64,000 nt of DNA from Mesorhabditis belari (Eukaryota; Nematoda; Chromadorea; Rhabditida; Rhabditidae): assembly GCA_958450365.1 (NCBI GenBank), contig CAUEEP010000657.1, forward strand, positions 97,423 to 161,422, in the 5' to 3' direction. Positions 11,950-25,000 of the stretch are shown here, one piece after another. The number at the start of each line of letters is the position of its first letter. Positions within the stretch are counted from its first letter, which is position 1. Under the pieces are notes generated by a model. That model was not told the origin of the DNA. It saw nothing but the letters and a program-made list of their open reading frames with translations, and searched no databases. The translations under genes were made by a program, and so were the position numbers.

Positions 11950-12900
11950 CCTTAAATACTGAAATTAGATGTTGTGACATCCAGGATTCGTTTTGCTGAA
12001 ATTTTCGAATCAATCTAGAAAACCTAAACCATAGAAATCCCTCCGGTTCAGTTACGCAACTCGGACTTTTTTAGTTTTTATTTCTGTGACCCCAGATCAT
12101 TGAAAATTGCTGCTGTGACATCCAGGACTTAGTTTCCCGAGGTTTTCGAATCAATCTAGAAAACCTAGACCATAGAAATCCATCCGGTTCAGTTACGCAA
12201 CTTGGGGACTTTATCTTTGTTAGCTGTTAGCCTCAAAAACAGTCAATTGGCTTGTGTGCCGTCCAGGATTCATTTCCCCGAAGAAATCAAACCAATCTTG
12301 ACCACCCATCTTTGAGAAAACGGTCCGGTTTAGTTACGCAACTCGGACCTTTTTAGTTTCTTTTCTGTGACCCCAAATAATTGAAAATCGCTGTTGTGAC
12401 ATCCAGGATTTAGTTTTCCGAGGTTTTCGAATCAATTTGGAAACCCAGATCCAAGAAATCCCTCTGGTTTAGTTACGCAACTTGGGGACTTTTTCTCTGT
12501 TAGCTGTTAATCTCAATAACAGCAAAATGGCTTGTGTGCCATCCAGAATTCGTTTTCCCGAAGAAATCGAATCAATCTTGATCACCCATCCTTGAGAAAA
12601 CGGTCCGGTTTAGTTACGCAACTTGGACTTATTCTATTTTCTTTTCTGTGACCCCAAATCATTGAAAATCGCTGTTGTGACATCCAGGATTTAGTTTTCC
12701 GAGGTTTTCGAGTCAATTTGGAAACCCAGATCCAAGAAATCCCCCCGGTTCAGTTACGCAACTTGGGGACTTTATCTTTGTTAGCTGTTAGCCTCAAAAA
12801 CAGTCAAATTTGATGTTGTGCCATCCAGGATTCGCTTTCCCAAAGAAATCAAACCAATCTTGACCACCCATCTCTGAGAAAACGGTCCGGTTTCTGATTC
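11950..12900 (+). repeat. SL-bearing repeat family B, block 3
   Basis: Seven tandem units of about 140 bp with the same GTGNNNTCCAG - about 60 nt - GGTTYAGTTACGCAAC design (motifs near 11,972, 12,115, 12,256, 12,396, 12,536, 12,676, 12,817). The last SL-like copy is truncated to CCGGTTTCTG. Confidence 0.85.
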
Positions 12901-13389
12901 TGATTTTTGGCTTTTCACTTATCAAGTAAAAACTTGGTTTTTTGAGGAAAACTTGAGTACACTTGTTCCTTTTTTGCCTAGCTAAGGCCCTTTTCCCCCA
13001 GTTAAGGCCCAGTTAAGGCCCTTTTTAGTCTATTGTTTACCCAAGGCTGACCAGTGACCCAAAAAGCTAAAAAGTACCTTTTTCTAAAAAAACACTACAA
13101 GATCTCAAGTTACCGAGAAATTTCGTCTCAAATTTCCCCAACAACGAACGCAAATTGGTTCTCAAAATTCTTGGAGTAATAAAATGCCCCTAATTTCCCA
13201 ATTTCAGCAAAAAAAACTTTAATTTACAGCTTTCAGCTTTACTTTTTTTTCCAAAATTTCCCTTGGAGCTTGTTTTAGATTTTTTTGTGACTGAAACTTT
13301 CAATTTTGATTTAAAAATAGTGAATCCTGGCAGGCACACAGCAATTCGGTCATTCCAGGTTTTTTGTTTTGTCTAAAAAAAAGTTTCAA

Positions 13390-13950
13390 AAGTGCGTAAC
13401 TAAACCGGAAGCCATTCCCAGGTCTAGAATAGTGCTAGATCGAAAACAAAAGTGTCAATCAGCTATCTGGAAGTCACAGGACAAATAGAGCAATCTGTTT
13501 TCTTCAATGCTTTCAAGAAATCAAGTACTTCATTTAGTGCGTAACTAAACCGGAAGTCAACCCAGCTATTTCTAGCTCTAGAATAGTGCTAGATCCAAAA
13601 CAAAAGCGTCAATCAGCTATCTGGAAGGCACGGGGCGAATAGAGCAATCTGTTTTGTCCAATGCTTTCAAAGAAATCAAGTACTCCATTTAGTGCGTAAC
13701 TGAACCGGTGACCATACTCAGCTCTAGGTTAGTGCTAGATCAAAAACAAAAGCGTCAATCAGCTATCTGGAAGTCACAGGAAAAAATAGCAATCTGTTTT
13801 GTTCAAATGCTTTCAAAAAAATCAAACACTTCATTTAGTGCGTAACTAAACCGAAAGTCAACCCAGCCATACCCAGCTCTAGAATAGTGCTAGATCCAAA
13901 ACAAAGCGTCAATCAACTATCTGGAAGTCACAGGACAAATAGAGCAATCA
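13390..13950 (-). repeat. SL-bearing repeat family C
   Basis: Four tandem units. Read on the minus strand, each has GTG(A/C)CTTCCAG followed after 60-69 nt by GGTTTAGTTACGCAC. The spacer sequence (TAGCACTATTCTAGAGCT...) is unrelated to families A and B, yet the motif pair and its spacing are kept. Confidence 0.85.
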
Positions 13951-13959
13951 ATTAAGGCT

Positions 13960-14420
13960 ATAACAATTGTTGGTCTCAGCCTGGTGTCTCAGCCAGGTCC
14001 ACGTTTTGAGTTTGGCCCTTTATCCAGCCCCTGTTTCGACTTGAGACAATCTAAAGCTCATTTAATGCCCATCTGGAGAGCACACAAAAACTAGAAGCAG
14101 TCCATTTTTTGCTGTGACTCATTGTTGGTCTGTGCACTGTCCTGTTGGGTTCTGTCCGGGTCCTGTCCAGGTCCTTTTCCCCCTTCCGAACAATTCTGGA
14201 TCCACCTCTCCCGTTTCCCTTTCTCTTCTGGACATCACCCTGTGTTCTGACTTTGTTTGTTCTCCTCTTTTCCATTTCTTTTCCCAGGACACCTCGAGGC
14301 CGATTCACCGAGGTGAATCCATTGTCTCTTGTCTTGTCGAAAAAGACCATCCAGCGACCAAATCCCGGCTCGAATTCGATGAGACGGCTTTAATTTAACC
14401 GCACTACAAAGATTCCGCTC
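13960..14420. other. Unassigned sequence, no confident gene
   Basis: Slightly GC-richer than its surroundings with open frames of 80-99 codons on both strands, but no frame resembles a known family and splice context is lacking. It may be regulatory sequence or a decayed gene. Confidence 0.3.
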
Positions 14421-14539
14421 ATTTTTGAGTCGTTTAACATCATTTTCTTTTCACCATTTTCATTTTCACAGCTACCTAATTTAACTGATCATTTTTCTCG
14501 GAAAGCCAAGTAAATTTAAAGCATTATTGAGCGATTTTT

Positions 14540-15860
14540 ATGCTAGCTGGATGTCACTTTATTTGATTTTAAAACATTTGAAGCCTAAAGAAGATTTTGG
14601 TGAGAGTCGAATAGTTGCGTAATTGAACCGGCCGGTTTTCCGAGCTAGCAAGCATGCTAGAAGCATAATTCAGCGATTTTCATTCAAGCTGGATGTCACT
14701 TTATCTAATTTTAAAACATTTGAGAGGTAAGGGGGTTTTGGTAAAAGTTGACTAGTTGCGTAATTGAACCGGCCGGTTTTCTGAGCGAGCAAGCAAGCTA
14801 GAAGCATCATTTAACAATTTTCATCCAAGCTGGATATCACTTTATCTAATTTTAAAAGATTTGAAGCCTAACGACGATTTTAGTGAAAGTTGACTAGTTG
14901 CGTAATTGAACCGACCAGTTTTCCAAGCGAGCAAGCGAGCTAGAAGCATCATTTAACAATTTTCATCCAAGCTGGATATCACTCTATCTAATTTTAAAAG
15001 ATTTGAAGGCTAAAAAAAATTTTGGTGACAGTCGAATAGCTGCGTAATTGAACCGACCAGTTTTCCAAGCGAGCAAGCAAGCCGGCAGCATAACTCAACA
15101 ATTTTTATCCAAGCTGGATGTCACTTTAACCAAATCAGAATTGATGAGGCGTTAAAATTTGATTTTAAAATCTTGACTTAAATGGCTTTTGTAGTTTCTC
15201 GTACTTTTTTTATAAATCAGCCTATTCTTATCTTCTTTTTCATTTCATTGCTCTTGTTTTCGCAATTCGTTTATTTCAAAACACTTCTGCTAGATCACTG
15301 GGTTATTGAGCCGATCTTCGTTTAAATAGTTGCGTAATTGAACCGGCTGCTTTTCTGAGCGAGCAAGCAAGCTGGAAGCATAATTTAGTGATTTTTATCC
15401 AAGCTGGATATCACTTTATCTAATTTTAAAACATTTGAAGGCTAAAAAGGATTTTAGTGAAAGTTGACTAGTTGCGTAATTGAACCGGCTGCTTTTCTGA
15501 GCGAGCAAGCAAGCTGGAAGCATAATTTAGTGATTTTCATCCAAGCTGGATATCACTTTATCTAATTTTAAAAGATTTGAAGCCTAACGACGATTTTAGT
15601 GAAAGTTGACTAGTTGCGTAATTGAACCGGCCGGTTTTCTGAGCGAGCAAGCAAGCTAGAAGCATAATTTAGCGATTTTCATTCAAGCTGGATATCACGT
15701 TATCTAATTTGAAAAGATTTGAGGGCTAAAAAGGATTTTGGTGACAGTCGAATAGTTGTGTAATTGAACCAACCAGTTTTCTGAGCGAGCAAGCAAGCTA
15801 GAAGCATAATTTAATAATTTTCATTCAAGCTGGATGTCACTTTAACCAAATCCAGTTCAG
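14540..15860 (-). repeat. SL-bearing repeat family A, block 1
   Basis: CTGGATGTCAC or CTGGATATCAC at 14,547, 14,689, 14,830, 14,972, 15,114, 15,404, 15,546, 15,688 and 15,830: steps of 141-142 bp, with one gap of about two units. On the minus strand each full unit reads GTGATATCCAG, 59 nt, GGTTCAATTACGCAACT. The family reappears in two CTL introns. Confidence 0.9.
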
Positions 15861-16014
15861 CATCGAGCCAAAATTTGGTTTTAAAATTTTTATATATTCG
15901 AACTTTTTCTCATTTACTATCTCCATTTTCGTGTTTTTTCTCCGCCACGTCATTTCTCTTTTTTTTTGCTTTACCTTTTGTTTGTAACCGAATCGCGTCA
16001 CGTTAAGCTTTTCC

Positions 16015-16024
16015 TTTTCATTCA
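16015..16024 (+). promoter_or_regulatory. Likely trans-splice (or 5'UTR) acceptor of the CTL gene
   Basis: A long pyrimidine run TTTTCCTTTTCATTCAG ends 13 nt before the start codon. No in-frame upstream coding exon was found, so SL trans-splicing is the simplest explanation in a nematode. Confidence 0.55.
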
Positions 16025-16037
16025 GTCCCTGGAAACA

Positions 16038-19000
16038 ATGGTGCGCCGTGTGCACCCGTCTGCTCCGCCGGTCGAGCTGTACTCGAGCGATTTCCACCAT
16101 CATCCACCATCGAATCACCGTCCCGATCACCATTTCCCGAATCCTGGACCTCACTCTCCTCCCCCGTCCTACCCGGGATCGATTATGGTCACTCATGGGC
16201 GAACGCATTTTGTCCAGGACCACGACTCGATCTACAACGAGATCAGCGACGGCGAGAATGACGGAATCGCGGACGAGCAGGGGATTATCCCAGTCATTAC
16301 GCCAGATCGAGCGGCAAGATTCAACCCAAAAACGATAAACCCAAAGAAACGGCATAAACGAAGAAAATCGAATCCGATGTACTACACGAAAAGGTATCCT
16401 AAGGAATTTAGTGATTCAAATTTGCTAAAATGAAATATTCTGTCATTTTCGAGTGTTCTGGAAGTCACACTAGCTATTCGATGAGTAAAATTGGAGATTT
16501 TCGAAATTTCTAGAAGTTGGTGGTTTACGAAAAGGTTCCCTCAAACTTTAGTCATTCAATTTTGCTAAAATGAAATATTCTTTCATTTTCGAGTGTTCTG
16601 GAAGTCACTCTAGCTATTCAATAGATAAAATTGAGGATTTTTGAAATTTCTAGAAGTTGGTGGTTTACGAAAAGATACCCTGAGGTTTTTAGTTGTCCAA
16701 TTTTGCTAAAATGAAATTTTCTGAGATTTTTGGGCATTCTGGAGGTCACCCTAACTATTCGATAGGTAAAAATGAAGATTTTCGAAATTCCTTGAAGTTG
16801 GTGATTTACGAAAAGGTATCCTAAGGAATTTAGTTATTCAATTTTGCTAAATTGAAATATTCTTTCATTTTCGAGTGTTCTGGAAGTCACACTAACTATT
16901 CGATGAGTAAAATTGGAGATTTTTGAAATTTCTAGAAGTTGGTGGTTTACGAAAAGGTATCCTAAGGAATTTGGTTGTTCAAATTTGCTAAAATGAAATA
17001 TTCTTTCATTTTCGAGTGTCCTGGAAGTCACACTAGCTATTCAATATATAAGCGTAACAAAATTAGCAAAATTTAAAAATTCAGACAAAATGTCAGAGTT
17101 GAGTCAGAATTAAAATAAAATTGAGCTTTTTCGCCAAAGCCTTTTTAGCCAATCGATTAGTTTTTTGACTAATTCTAAAGCACAGACCTTTTCTAGTCAA
17201 ATTCCTTTCAGGGGCTGCACCGATGTGGCCTGCTGTTTCCTCTTCACGCTTTTCATCGGCGGCTGGGCGTTCATCGCAGTGTTCGGTGAGTTTTTTGGTT
17301 AACCAAAAAAGAAAAACCGTAAACAAATCAACTTTTTGTGCGATCTGGAAGTCACAGAACATTTCCAGAATAAAAATTTTCGATTCTTTGTGCTTTTTAG
17401 GTTTTATGTTCGGCAATCCGGAGCGTCTCATTCACCCGGTTGACTCGCTAGGCCGACGGTGTGGTTTTAATCGAAAAGGCGGCTACGATTTGACGTGAGT
17501 GGCTGCTGTGCGCTCCAGCTTAAAGCTTTTTTGTATTTTTAGCTTTCTAATTACAAAGTAACCAATTCTACATTGTCAGAATTGTCAAAAATCACTTCAA
17601 AATTCCAGTTCAAAGCCGTATCTCTTCTTCTTCGATCTCACAACTTGCATTTCGTACTCAACTCTGCTAGCTGGATGTCAGACTCCACAAGTAAGCTTTA
17701 AAAAAGGGACACTTATCAATGGGAAATTTTTTTGAGTTGCGTAACTAAACCGGTTTTAGGTTTGCGTCTCGCAATGTCCGACCGCTGTCTTTTCCTATCT
17801 CGAGCTACAACAATATGGCGATGGATCGAATGCTTTTATTGCGAATGTACAGCAGAAAATGATTTGTCAGGATACGTTTGACAAAGCGACCCTTGTTTCT
17901 TACAATTTGGTGAAAGCGGCTGTGAATAATGGAAGCTGTGCGAAATACACAATTCCGTCAGCACCGGGTTAGTTTTTTTAATCGATAACGGCATCTTGGA
18001 AGGCACCAGGAAGAAACTGAGCGTTTGAGAGTTAATTGGGAATTTTGGTGAGAGTTGAATAGTTGCGTAATTGAACCGGCCGGTTTTCTGAGCGAGCAAG
18101 CAGGCTAGAAGCATGATTTAGCGATTTCTCTTTAAGCTGGATGTCACTTTATCTAATTTTAAAGCATTTGAGGGCTAAAGAGGATTTTGGTGACAGTCGA
18201 ATAGTCGCGTAATTGAACCGACCGGTTTTCTGAGCGAGCAAGCAAGCTGGCAGCTTAATTTAGCGATTTCTCTTCAAGCTGGATGTCACTCTATCTAATT
18301 TTAAAGCATTTGAGGGCTAAAAAGGATTTTGGTGAAAGTTGCATAGTTGCGTAATTGAACCGGCCAGTTTTCTGGGAGAGCAAGCAAGCTGGAAGCATAA
18401 TTCAGCGATTTCCCTTCAAGCTGGATATCACGTTATCTAATTTGAAAACATTTGAGAGCTAAAGGGGATTTTGGTAAAAGTCGAATAGTTGCGTAATTGA
18501 ACCGATCAGTTTTCCAAGCGATCAAGCAAGCTGGAAGCCATACTTAACAATTTTCATCCAAACTGGATGTCACTCTATCTAATTTGAAAACATTTGAAGC
18601 CTAACGACGATTTTAGTGAAAGTCGAATAGCTGAGTAATTGAACCGGCCAGTTTTCTGAGCGAGTAAGCAAGCTGGCAGCATAACTCAACAATTTTCATC
18701 GAAACTGGATATCACTTTACTCAATTCCAGTATTGGGTCGCTGCTTGCCGCAATTTTTGATCGGTGCCGTGAACTCCCTGAACGACCTCCAGTCAGCAAA
18801 TGGAAGCCTCTCTCAACTCATCAATCAATTCGGCAATGACGGTGGCTCAATTCCAAACGCGACTTTGCTAAACGACACCGGAAAGTATGGTTTATCAGTT
18901 TTAAATTCGCATTTAAATTTGAATTCAGTATTGTCGGGAATTTGGTGGGCTCTGAGGGAGTGCTGACAAAAATCGCGGCCGATTTGAGCAATGTGGGGTT

Positions 19001-22000
19001 TTTTTTTTTTAAAATCTCCATCCTGGAGGTCACACTATAATTTGAAAACAGAATATAGCCTAAAAAAGAAAAAATTTTTCTTTCCAGAGCTGGTGGCAAA
19101 TTCTCACAATGATCATCGTAGCCGGCGTTCTAGCTTTCTTGTGGACGGTCGTGATGCGGATTTTTGGATCCCTAATGATCTGGAGCTCGATCGGATTGAT
19201 TGTGGCCGGGTTGAGTGTCGGTGAGTTGGGGAATTGAGCCGAGATCAGAGTTTGAGCGATTTTCTCGAAAACTATCTATGGAATAGATAAAATTTTGAAG
19301 TATTCGGCCACTATGGAAGTCACATTGGGGAATCGTTGCAAAAGTTTTGGGTAAAGCTGATGAAATGAATGGGTGGAGTGAGACAAATCTGTTTGGATCA
19401 AAAAGGGAGGAATTCTTTGAAAATCAAAAATTCTAATAAACTTTTCGGGAGATCTGGAACGCACATAGTTCATTGCAGTTTTTAGATTTTCGATTTATGC
19501 AAATTTTTACTGAGCGATAGGTCCATGGTTCGACTCCGCTGAGTGACGAGATTTTTCAAATCGTCTTTTCGATACTTTTTTTGAGCGTTTCAGCTAGTGT
19601 GCGTTCCAGATCGGTAGAATAATTCGGGAATTGATCCAATTCCAACTTAAATCCGGCAAAATCCGAGTTTGAGCGATTTTCTCGAAAACTATTTATGGAA
19701 TAGATAAAATTTTGTAATATTCGGCCATTATGGAAGTCACATCGGGGAATCGTTGTGAAAGTTTTGGGTAAAGTTGATGAAATGACTGGGTGGAGTGCGA
19801 CAAATGAGTTTGGATCAAAAAGGCGCGAAATTCTTTGAAAACCAAAAATTCTAATAAACTTTTTGGGAGATCTGGAACGCACATAGCTCATTAGAGTTTT
19901 TAGATTTTAGATTTATGCAAATTTTTAGTGAGCGATAGGTCCATGGTTCGACTCCGCTGAGTGACTTTTTTTAAAATCGGCTTTTTGCCAATTTTTTTAG
20001 TGTTTCAGCCAGTGTGCGTTCCAGATCGGTAGAATAATTCGGAAATTGATCCAATTCCAACTTAAATCCGGAAAAATCCGGGGTAAGAGCGAATCACCCA
20101 AGCTGTTCTCTGTGCGGTAATCGCTCGCCGTCTAGCACACGTCTAGCACACCGCTCGGGTATAGGAGGCGAAGATCCAATTCCTCTCATTCCTAGGCTGC
20201 GGCTACTGTTGGATCAAGTGGCAAGGTCTACGGAGCTCTGGTGCAACGGACGATTTCTCTTTTCAACCGATGTTCAACCTCTACTTCGAGATGCCAACGA
20301 CTTGGCTGGTTTTCGGTAAGAAATTCGAATTTCTGAAGCCAAAATCCTTCGATCTGGATCTCACAACAACTTTCCAGCGATCGGTGGCAGTATCATTTTG
20401 CTGATTGTGGTTTTGATATTGCTCTGCGTGGCGAGTCGGATTCGATTGGGCGTCGCGATGATCGAGGAAAGCAGCAAGTCAGTGAAAATCGGCTAATCTG
20501 GAAGGCAAAGCAATAGAATTTCTAAATTTCACGGTGACAGGTCAAGTGCTATTTTGAAAATCCTCTAAACGGTCTAGAATCAGCTTAAAACTGAGGCGTG
20601 AGCTCCAGATTGGACATTCAAGAGTTCCAAATCCCTCTAGTCTGCCTAGAATCAGCTTAAAACTGAGGCATGAGCTCCAGAATGGAAATCCAAAAGTTCA
20701 AATCCCTCTAGATGGTCTAGAATCAGCTTAAAACTATAGCGTGAGCTCCAGATTGGAAATCCAAAAGTTCAAATCCCTCTAGACCGCCTAGAATCAGCTT
20801 CAAACTGTAGCGTGATCTCCAGAATGGAGATCCAAGAATCCCAAATCCCTCTAGACGGTCTAGAATCGGCTTAAAACTGTAGTGTGAGCTCCAGAATGGA
20901 AATCCAAAAGTTCAAATCCCTCTAGTCTACCTAGAATCAACTTAAAACTCAGGCGTGATCTCCAGAAAAGACATTCGAATTCTTAGAATTGCTTAACGCC
21001 TAAACGCTAACACCTAGAATCGCTTCCTTGGGGCAATCTGAGTTCCAGGGCATCCATTCAAGCCACTCAAGCCGAAACTTACCTTCCAGAGCTGTTGCCC
21101 ACATGATGTCTACTCTTCTCTTTCCCCTGTTCCCCTTTATTCTTCACGTGCTCGTCTTCATCATGTGGGGCTCGATCGCGATTTGGCTCGCCTCAACAGG
21201 TGACGAGAATTGCCGAAAACAGGGAGCGACCGGGAACGAGACGATGAACAATCCGAGTTGTCCGTGTGAAACGCTGGGAGTGGTGAGTCATTCTCTAAAG
21301 TTAACAGTTGCCTAAGCTAATTGCAAGCCAGAGAAAGCCGGTAGGCCAGAGCTGGAGGCCGGAGCTGGAGGCCGGAGCTGGAGGCCGGAGCTGGAGGCCA
21401 GAGCTGGAGGCCAGAGCTGGAGGCCGGAGCTGGAGGCCAGAGCTGGAGGCCGGAGCTGGAGGCCGGAGCTGGAGGCCAGAGCTGGAGGCCAGAGCCAGTA
21501 GGCCTAATTAGGAAGCTAGGCTAGCTAAGCTAGACTATCTAGGCTAAGCTAGGCGAGGCCAGAACCAGGCTACTGAACGTTTTAACCTGATCCTGACCTT
21601 TTCTTGATCTTATGAAACAACCCTGAGCCAAGCCCTTGCGCTTGTAAGCCTAGCCAGCCTAGATCCAAGCCAGCCAGCTAGCTTTAGCTTCTGATGATTT
21701 GGACATCAGAAGCTAAAGCTAGCTGTACTGCAGTAGAGCCAGACTAGACCCGTAATTGAACCGGTCGGTTTTCTGAACGACCAAGCAAGCTGGAAGCATA
21801 ATTTAGCAATTTTTATCCAAGCTGGATATCACTTTATCTAATTTTAAAACAATTGAAGCCTAAAGAGGATTTTGGTGAAAGTTGAATAGTTGCGTAATTG
21901 AATCGGCCGGTTTTCCAAGCGATCCAGCAAGCTGGAAGCATAATTTAACAATTTTTATCCAAGCTGGATATCACTTTACACAACCTGGCTTTGCCTGACC

Positions 22001-25000
22001 TAGCCCGTCCGAGAAAATTGCTTTTGAAACAGAAGGGAACTGAATTGGGCTCTAGGGCTGGTAAGCTAGACCAGTTCAGGCCCAGCTCTCGTTTCTGATG
22101 ATTTGCACAGACCTGTAGTAGAGCTGGGTCCTGTAGTAGACCTGTAGTAGACCTGTAGTAGAACCTGGGTCCTGTAGTAGACTCAGGTTTGACTTCTGAT
22201 TGGTTGGATTAGGACAATGCTAAATGCAAATCAAGTCAAGAGCAGAGCTTAGAAAGATCAAACCTAAAGAAATCGGAGTCAGAGTCAGAGCCAAAGCCAA
22301 AGCCAAGGCCAAGGCCTGAGCCAAAGCCAGCCTAAGCCTAAGCCTAAGCCTAAGCCTAAGCTTCAGCCTGAGCCTGAGCCTAAGCCTAAGCCAGCCAGAG
22401 CCTGAGCCTAAGCCAGCCAGAGCCTGAGCCTAAGCCAGCCTGAGCCTTAGCATAGAAACCAGAAACCCGCGCTGGTTAGGCTTAATTCGAATTCCCTATT
22501 CAAAACTTGTTTCTTCTAGGATCCAACTTGTGTCTACGTGAACGTGACGCGAAATAACGAGCGAATCTTCTGGTTTCAAGCCTACAATTTGTTCGCATTC
22601 TTCTGGCTGACCTGCTTTGTGTCAGCGTTGGGTAAGTTCCAGAAGGAATTTTAAGAAATTTTAAGGAATTTTAATGAATTTTAATGAATGTGTCAGCGTT
22701 GGGTAATTTCCAGAAGAAGAAAATGTGATTTGACAATTGAAAACTGAAAAACCTACTGCTCATCATCATTTCCAGGTGACATCGCGCTCGCCGGCGCCTT
22801 CGCAAGCCACTATTGGGCGGTTGACAAGAACAAGGATCTCCCGACTTTCCCCGTGTTGAGAGCGCTCTCCTTTGCGATCAAGTAAGAAAAGAATGCTTGA
22901 AATCGATGAACAAGGATAGGCTAGGGTGAACCTAGGTCAACGTAGGTCAAGCTAGGTCAAGCTAGGTCAACCTGGGTCAACCTAGGGCAACCTAGGTCAA
23001 CCTGGGTCAACCTAGGGCAGCCTAGGGCAGCCTAGGGCAACCTAGGGCAACCTAGGTCAACCTGGGTCAACCTAGGGCAGCCTAGGGCAACCTAGGTCAA
23101 CCTGGGTCAACCTAGGGCAGCCTAGGGCAGCCTAGGGCAGCCTAGGGCAACCTAGGCAGCTTCTGAACAATCATTAGCTTCTGGACGATAGCAGAGCCCG
23201 CGGAACTATAGTAGCTAGTTCTACCTTAGCCTGAGAGTCTGACCCGACCTGCTAGGAGCTATTTGGCTAACTAAGGCTCTAAGAGCTCTTGCTGATGTTC
23301 CCAGAGCTCCAGTCACTCTTGATCATGTTCACAGAGCCCCAGGGATACTTGACGATGTTCCCAGAGCTCTAGGCACTCTTGATGATCTTCCCAGAGCTCC
23401 AGGCATTCTTGATGATCTTCCCAGAGCTCTAGGCACTCTTGATGATCTTCCCCGAGCTCTAGGCACTCTTGGTGATCTTCCCAGAGCTCCAGGCACACAC
23501 TTAACGCCAGTGAAAGTTCCAATCAACTCCAATTCTTCCACACAAAACCTGAATGTCGAATTTCCGTTTGCCCAGAGAGGAATGAACTTGAGCGGCCTTG
23601 AGAGTTGGTCTTGAGAGTTGGGACCAACTTGAGCCTTGAATCCTCGAGCCAATTGGCATGGAAGCAATTCGAATGAACGGTTGGAGTCGAGAAGTCCCAT
23701 GTAGACACAAAGAAGATGATTTGGCCTTTGGTGTCATTCGAATTGCCTAAAGTTGACTCGAATTTTTGGTAAAAAGGTTTTGAAAGCTTTTTATTCTACG
23801 CGTTTCTACAAGAGTTTATAGTTTGATCTTGTAGTTTGTAATGACCATGCTCATGCTCATGAGCCAGGGAAAGGTCTTGAAAACAGCCGCGGTCGCTAGG
23901 TCGGCTGGTCGGTCGGCAGGTCGGTCGGCTGGTCGATCGGTAGGTCGGCTGGTCGGCTGGCCGGCAGGTCGGCAGGTGGGCAGGTCGGCTGGTCGGTCGG
24001 CAGGTCGGCAGGTCCGTCGGCAAGTCGGTCGGCAGGTCGGCTGGTCGGTCGGCAGGTCGGCAGGTCGGTCGGCTGGTCGGCTGGTCGGTCAGCTGGTCGG
24101 CTGGTCGGTCAGCCGATGGGTCGGTCAGCTGGTCGGCTGGTCGGTCAGCCGATGGCTCGGTCAACCCTGAGCACTTGAACAAGTCTGTTACGTCTCAAGA
24201 ATCGACTAAAACCTGTCCTGACATCCAGTTTGCGCTTTCCGGCTGGAATTTAGCCTCACTTATCACAAATATCTGGAATATTTTAAGAGAAGTCTGACGG
24301 GTAAGAGGTCACAAAAATCTTTGAAAGTACTAGGTCCGGTTTTTCCTAGCGCAAAGCCTGCACTGACATCCAGTTCCCCCATTCCAGGTACAATCTGGGC
24401 TCGTTGGCGTTTGGGAGCCTGATCATCGCCATCGTCAAGTTCATCCGCGTCATCCTCGACTATTTAGATAAAAAAGCGGAAGTCACGCAAAACCAGGCGC
24501 TAAAATGGATTCTAACGTGAGTTTAAACGCAAGAATTCCCCAAAAAAACCCAATTTTCCAGCTGTTTGAAGTGCTGTTTTTGGTGTCTCGAGGCAATTCT
24601 CAAATTTTTGACGAAAAACGCGTACATTATGGTAAGAAAAATCGCAATTTCAAAAAAATTCCCTAAAAATTCGCACAAATTCCCTAGTGACATCCAGGAT
24701 TGAAAATTTTGTCGAAAAAGATCCATCTTAACCGCAGATTTTCAGAAAAAAACATCCAGCTATAAGAAATTTTCAAATTCGAAGCAGATTTCTTTGGAAA
24801 ATTGTCAAATAGCCTTTGAAAACTTGAATTTTACTCAATCCTGGAGCTCACTTGACCCAAAAAACAAAATTGCAGATGGCGATATATGGGCGAAATTTTT
24901 TCACCTCAGCCAAGGACAGTTTCATGTTGTTGACGAGGAATTGTATCCGAGTCGTTGTCATCAATAAAGTCACCTCGTTTCTGCTTTTCATTGGCAAAGC

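Noticed and set aside
10245..12900. CRISPR-like regular repeats
   Set aside because: Repeat and spacer together form one imperfect 140-bp unit, spacers are themselves repeated, and the genome is eukaryotic with spliced genes.
14051..14398. Open frames of 82-99 codons on both strands
   Set aside because: No family resemblance, no coherent splice sites, and the two strands are equally open.
17668..17682. CTGGATGTCAG inside CTL exon 4 as a further regulatory motif copy
   Set aside because: It encodes A-G-C-Q in a Cys-rich loop that fits the frame and lacks the final C of the motif; coincidence is the simpler reading.
23796..24182. Asp/Pro/Ala-rich frames PADQLTD and RSAGRSAGR
   Set aside because: They are the two strands of the GGTCGGCTGGTC minisatellite inside a CTL intron.
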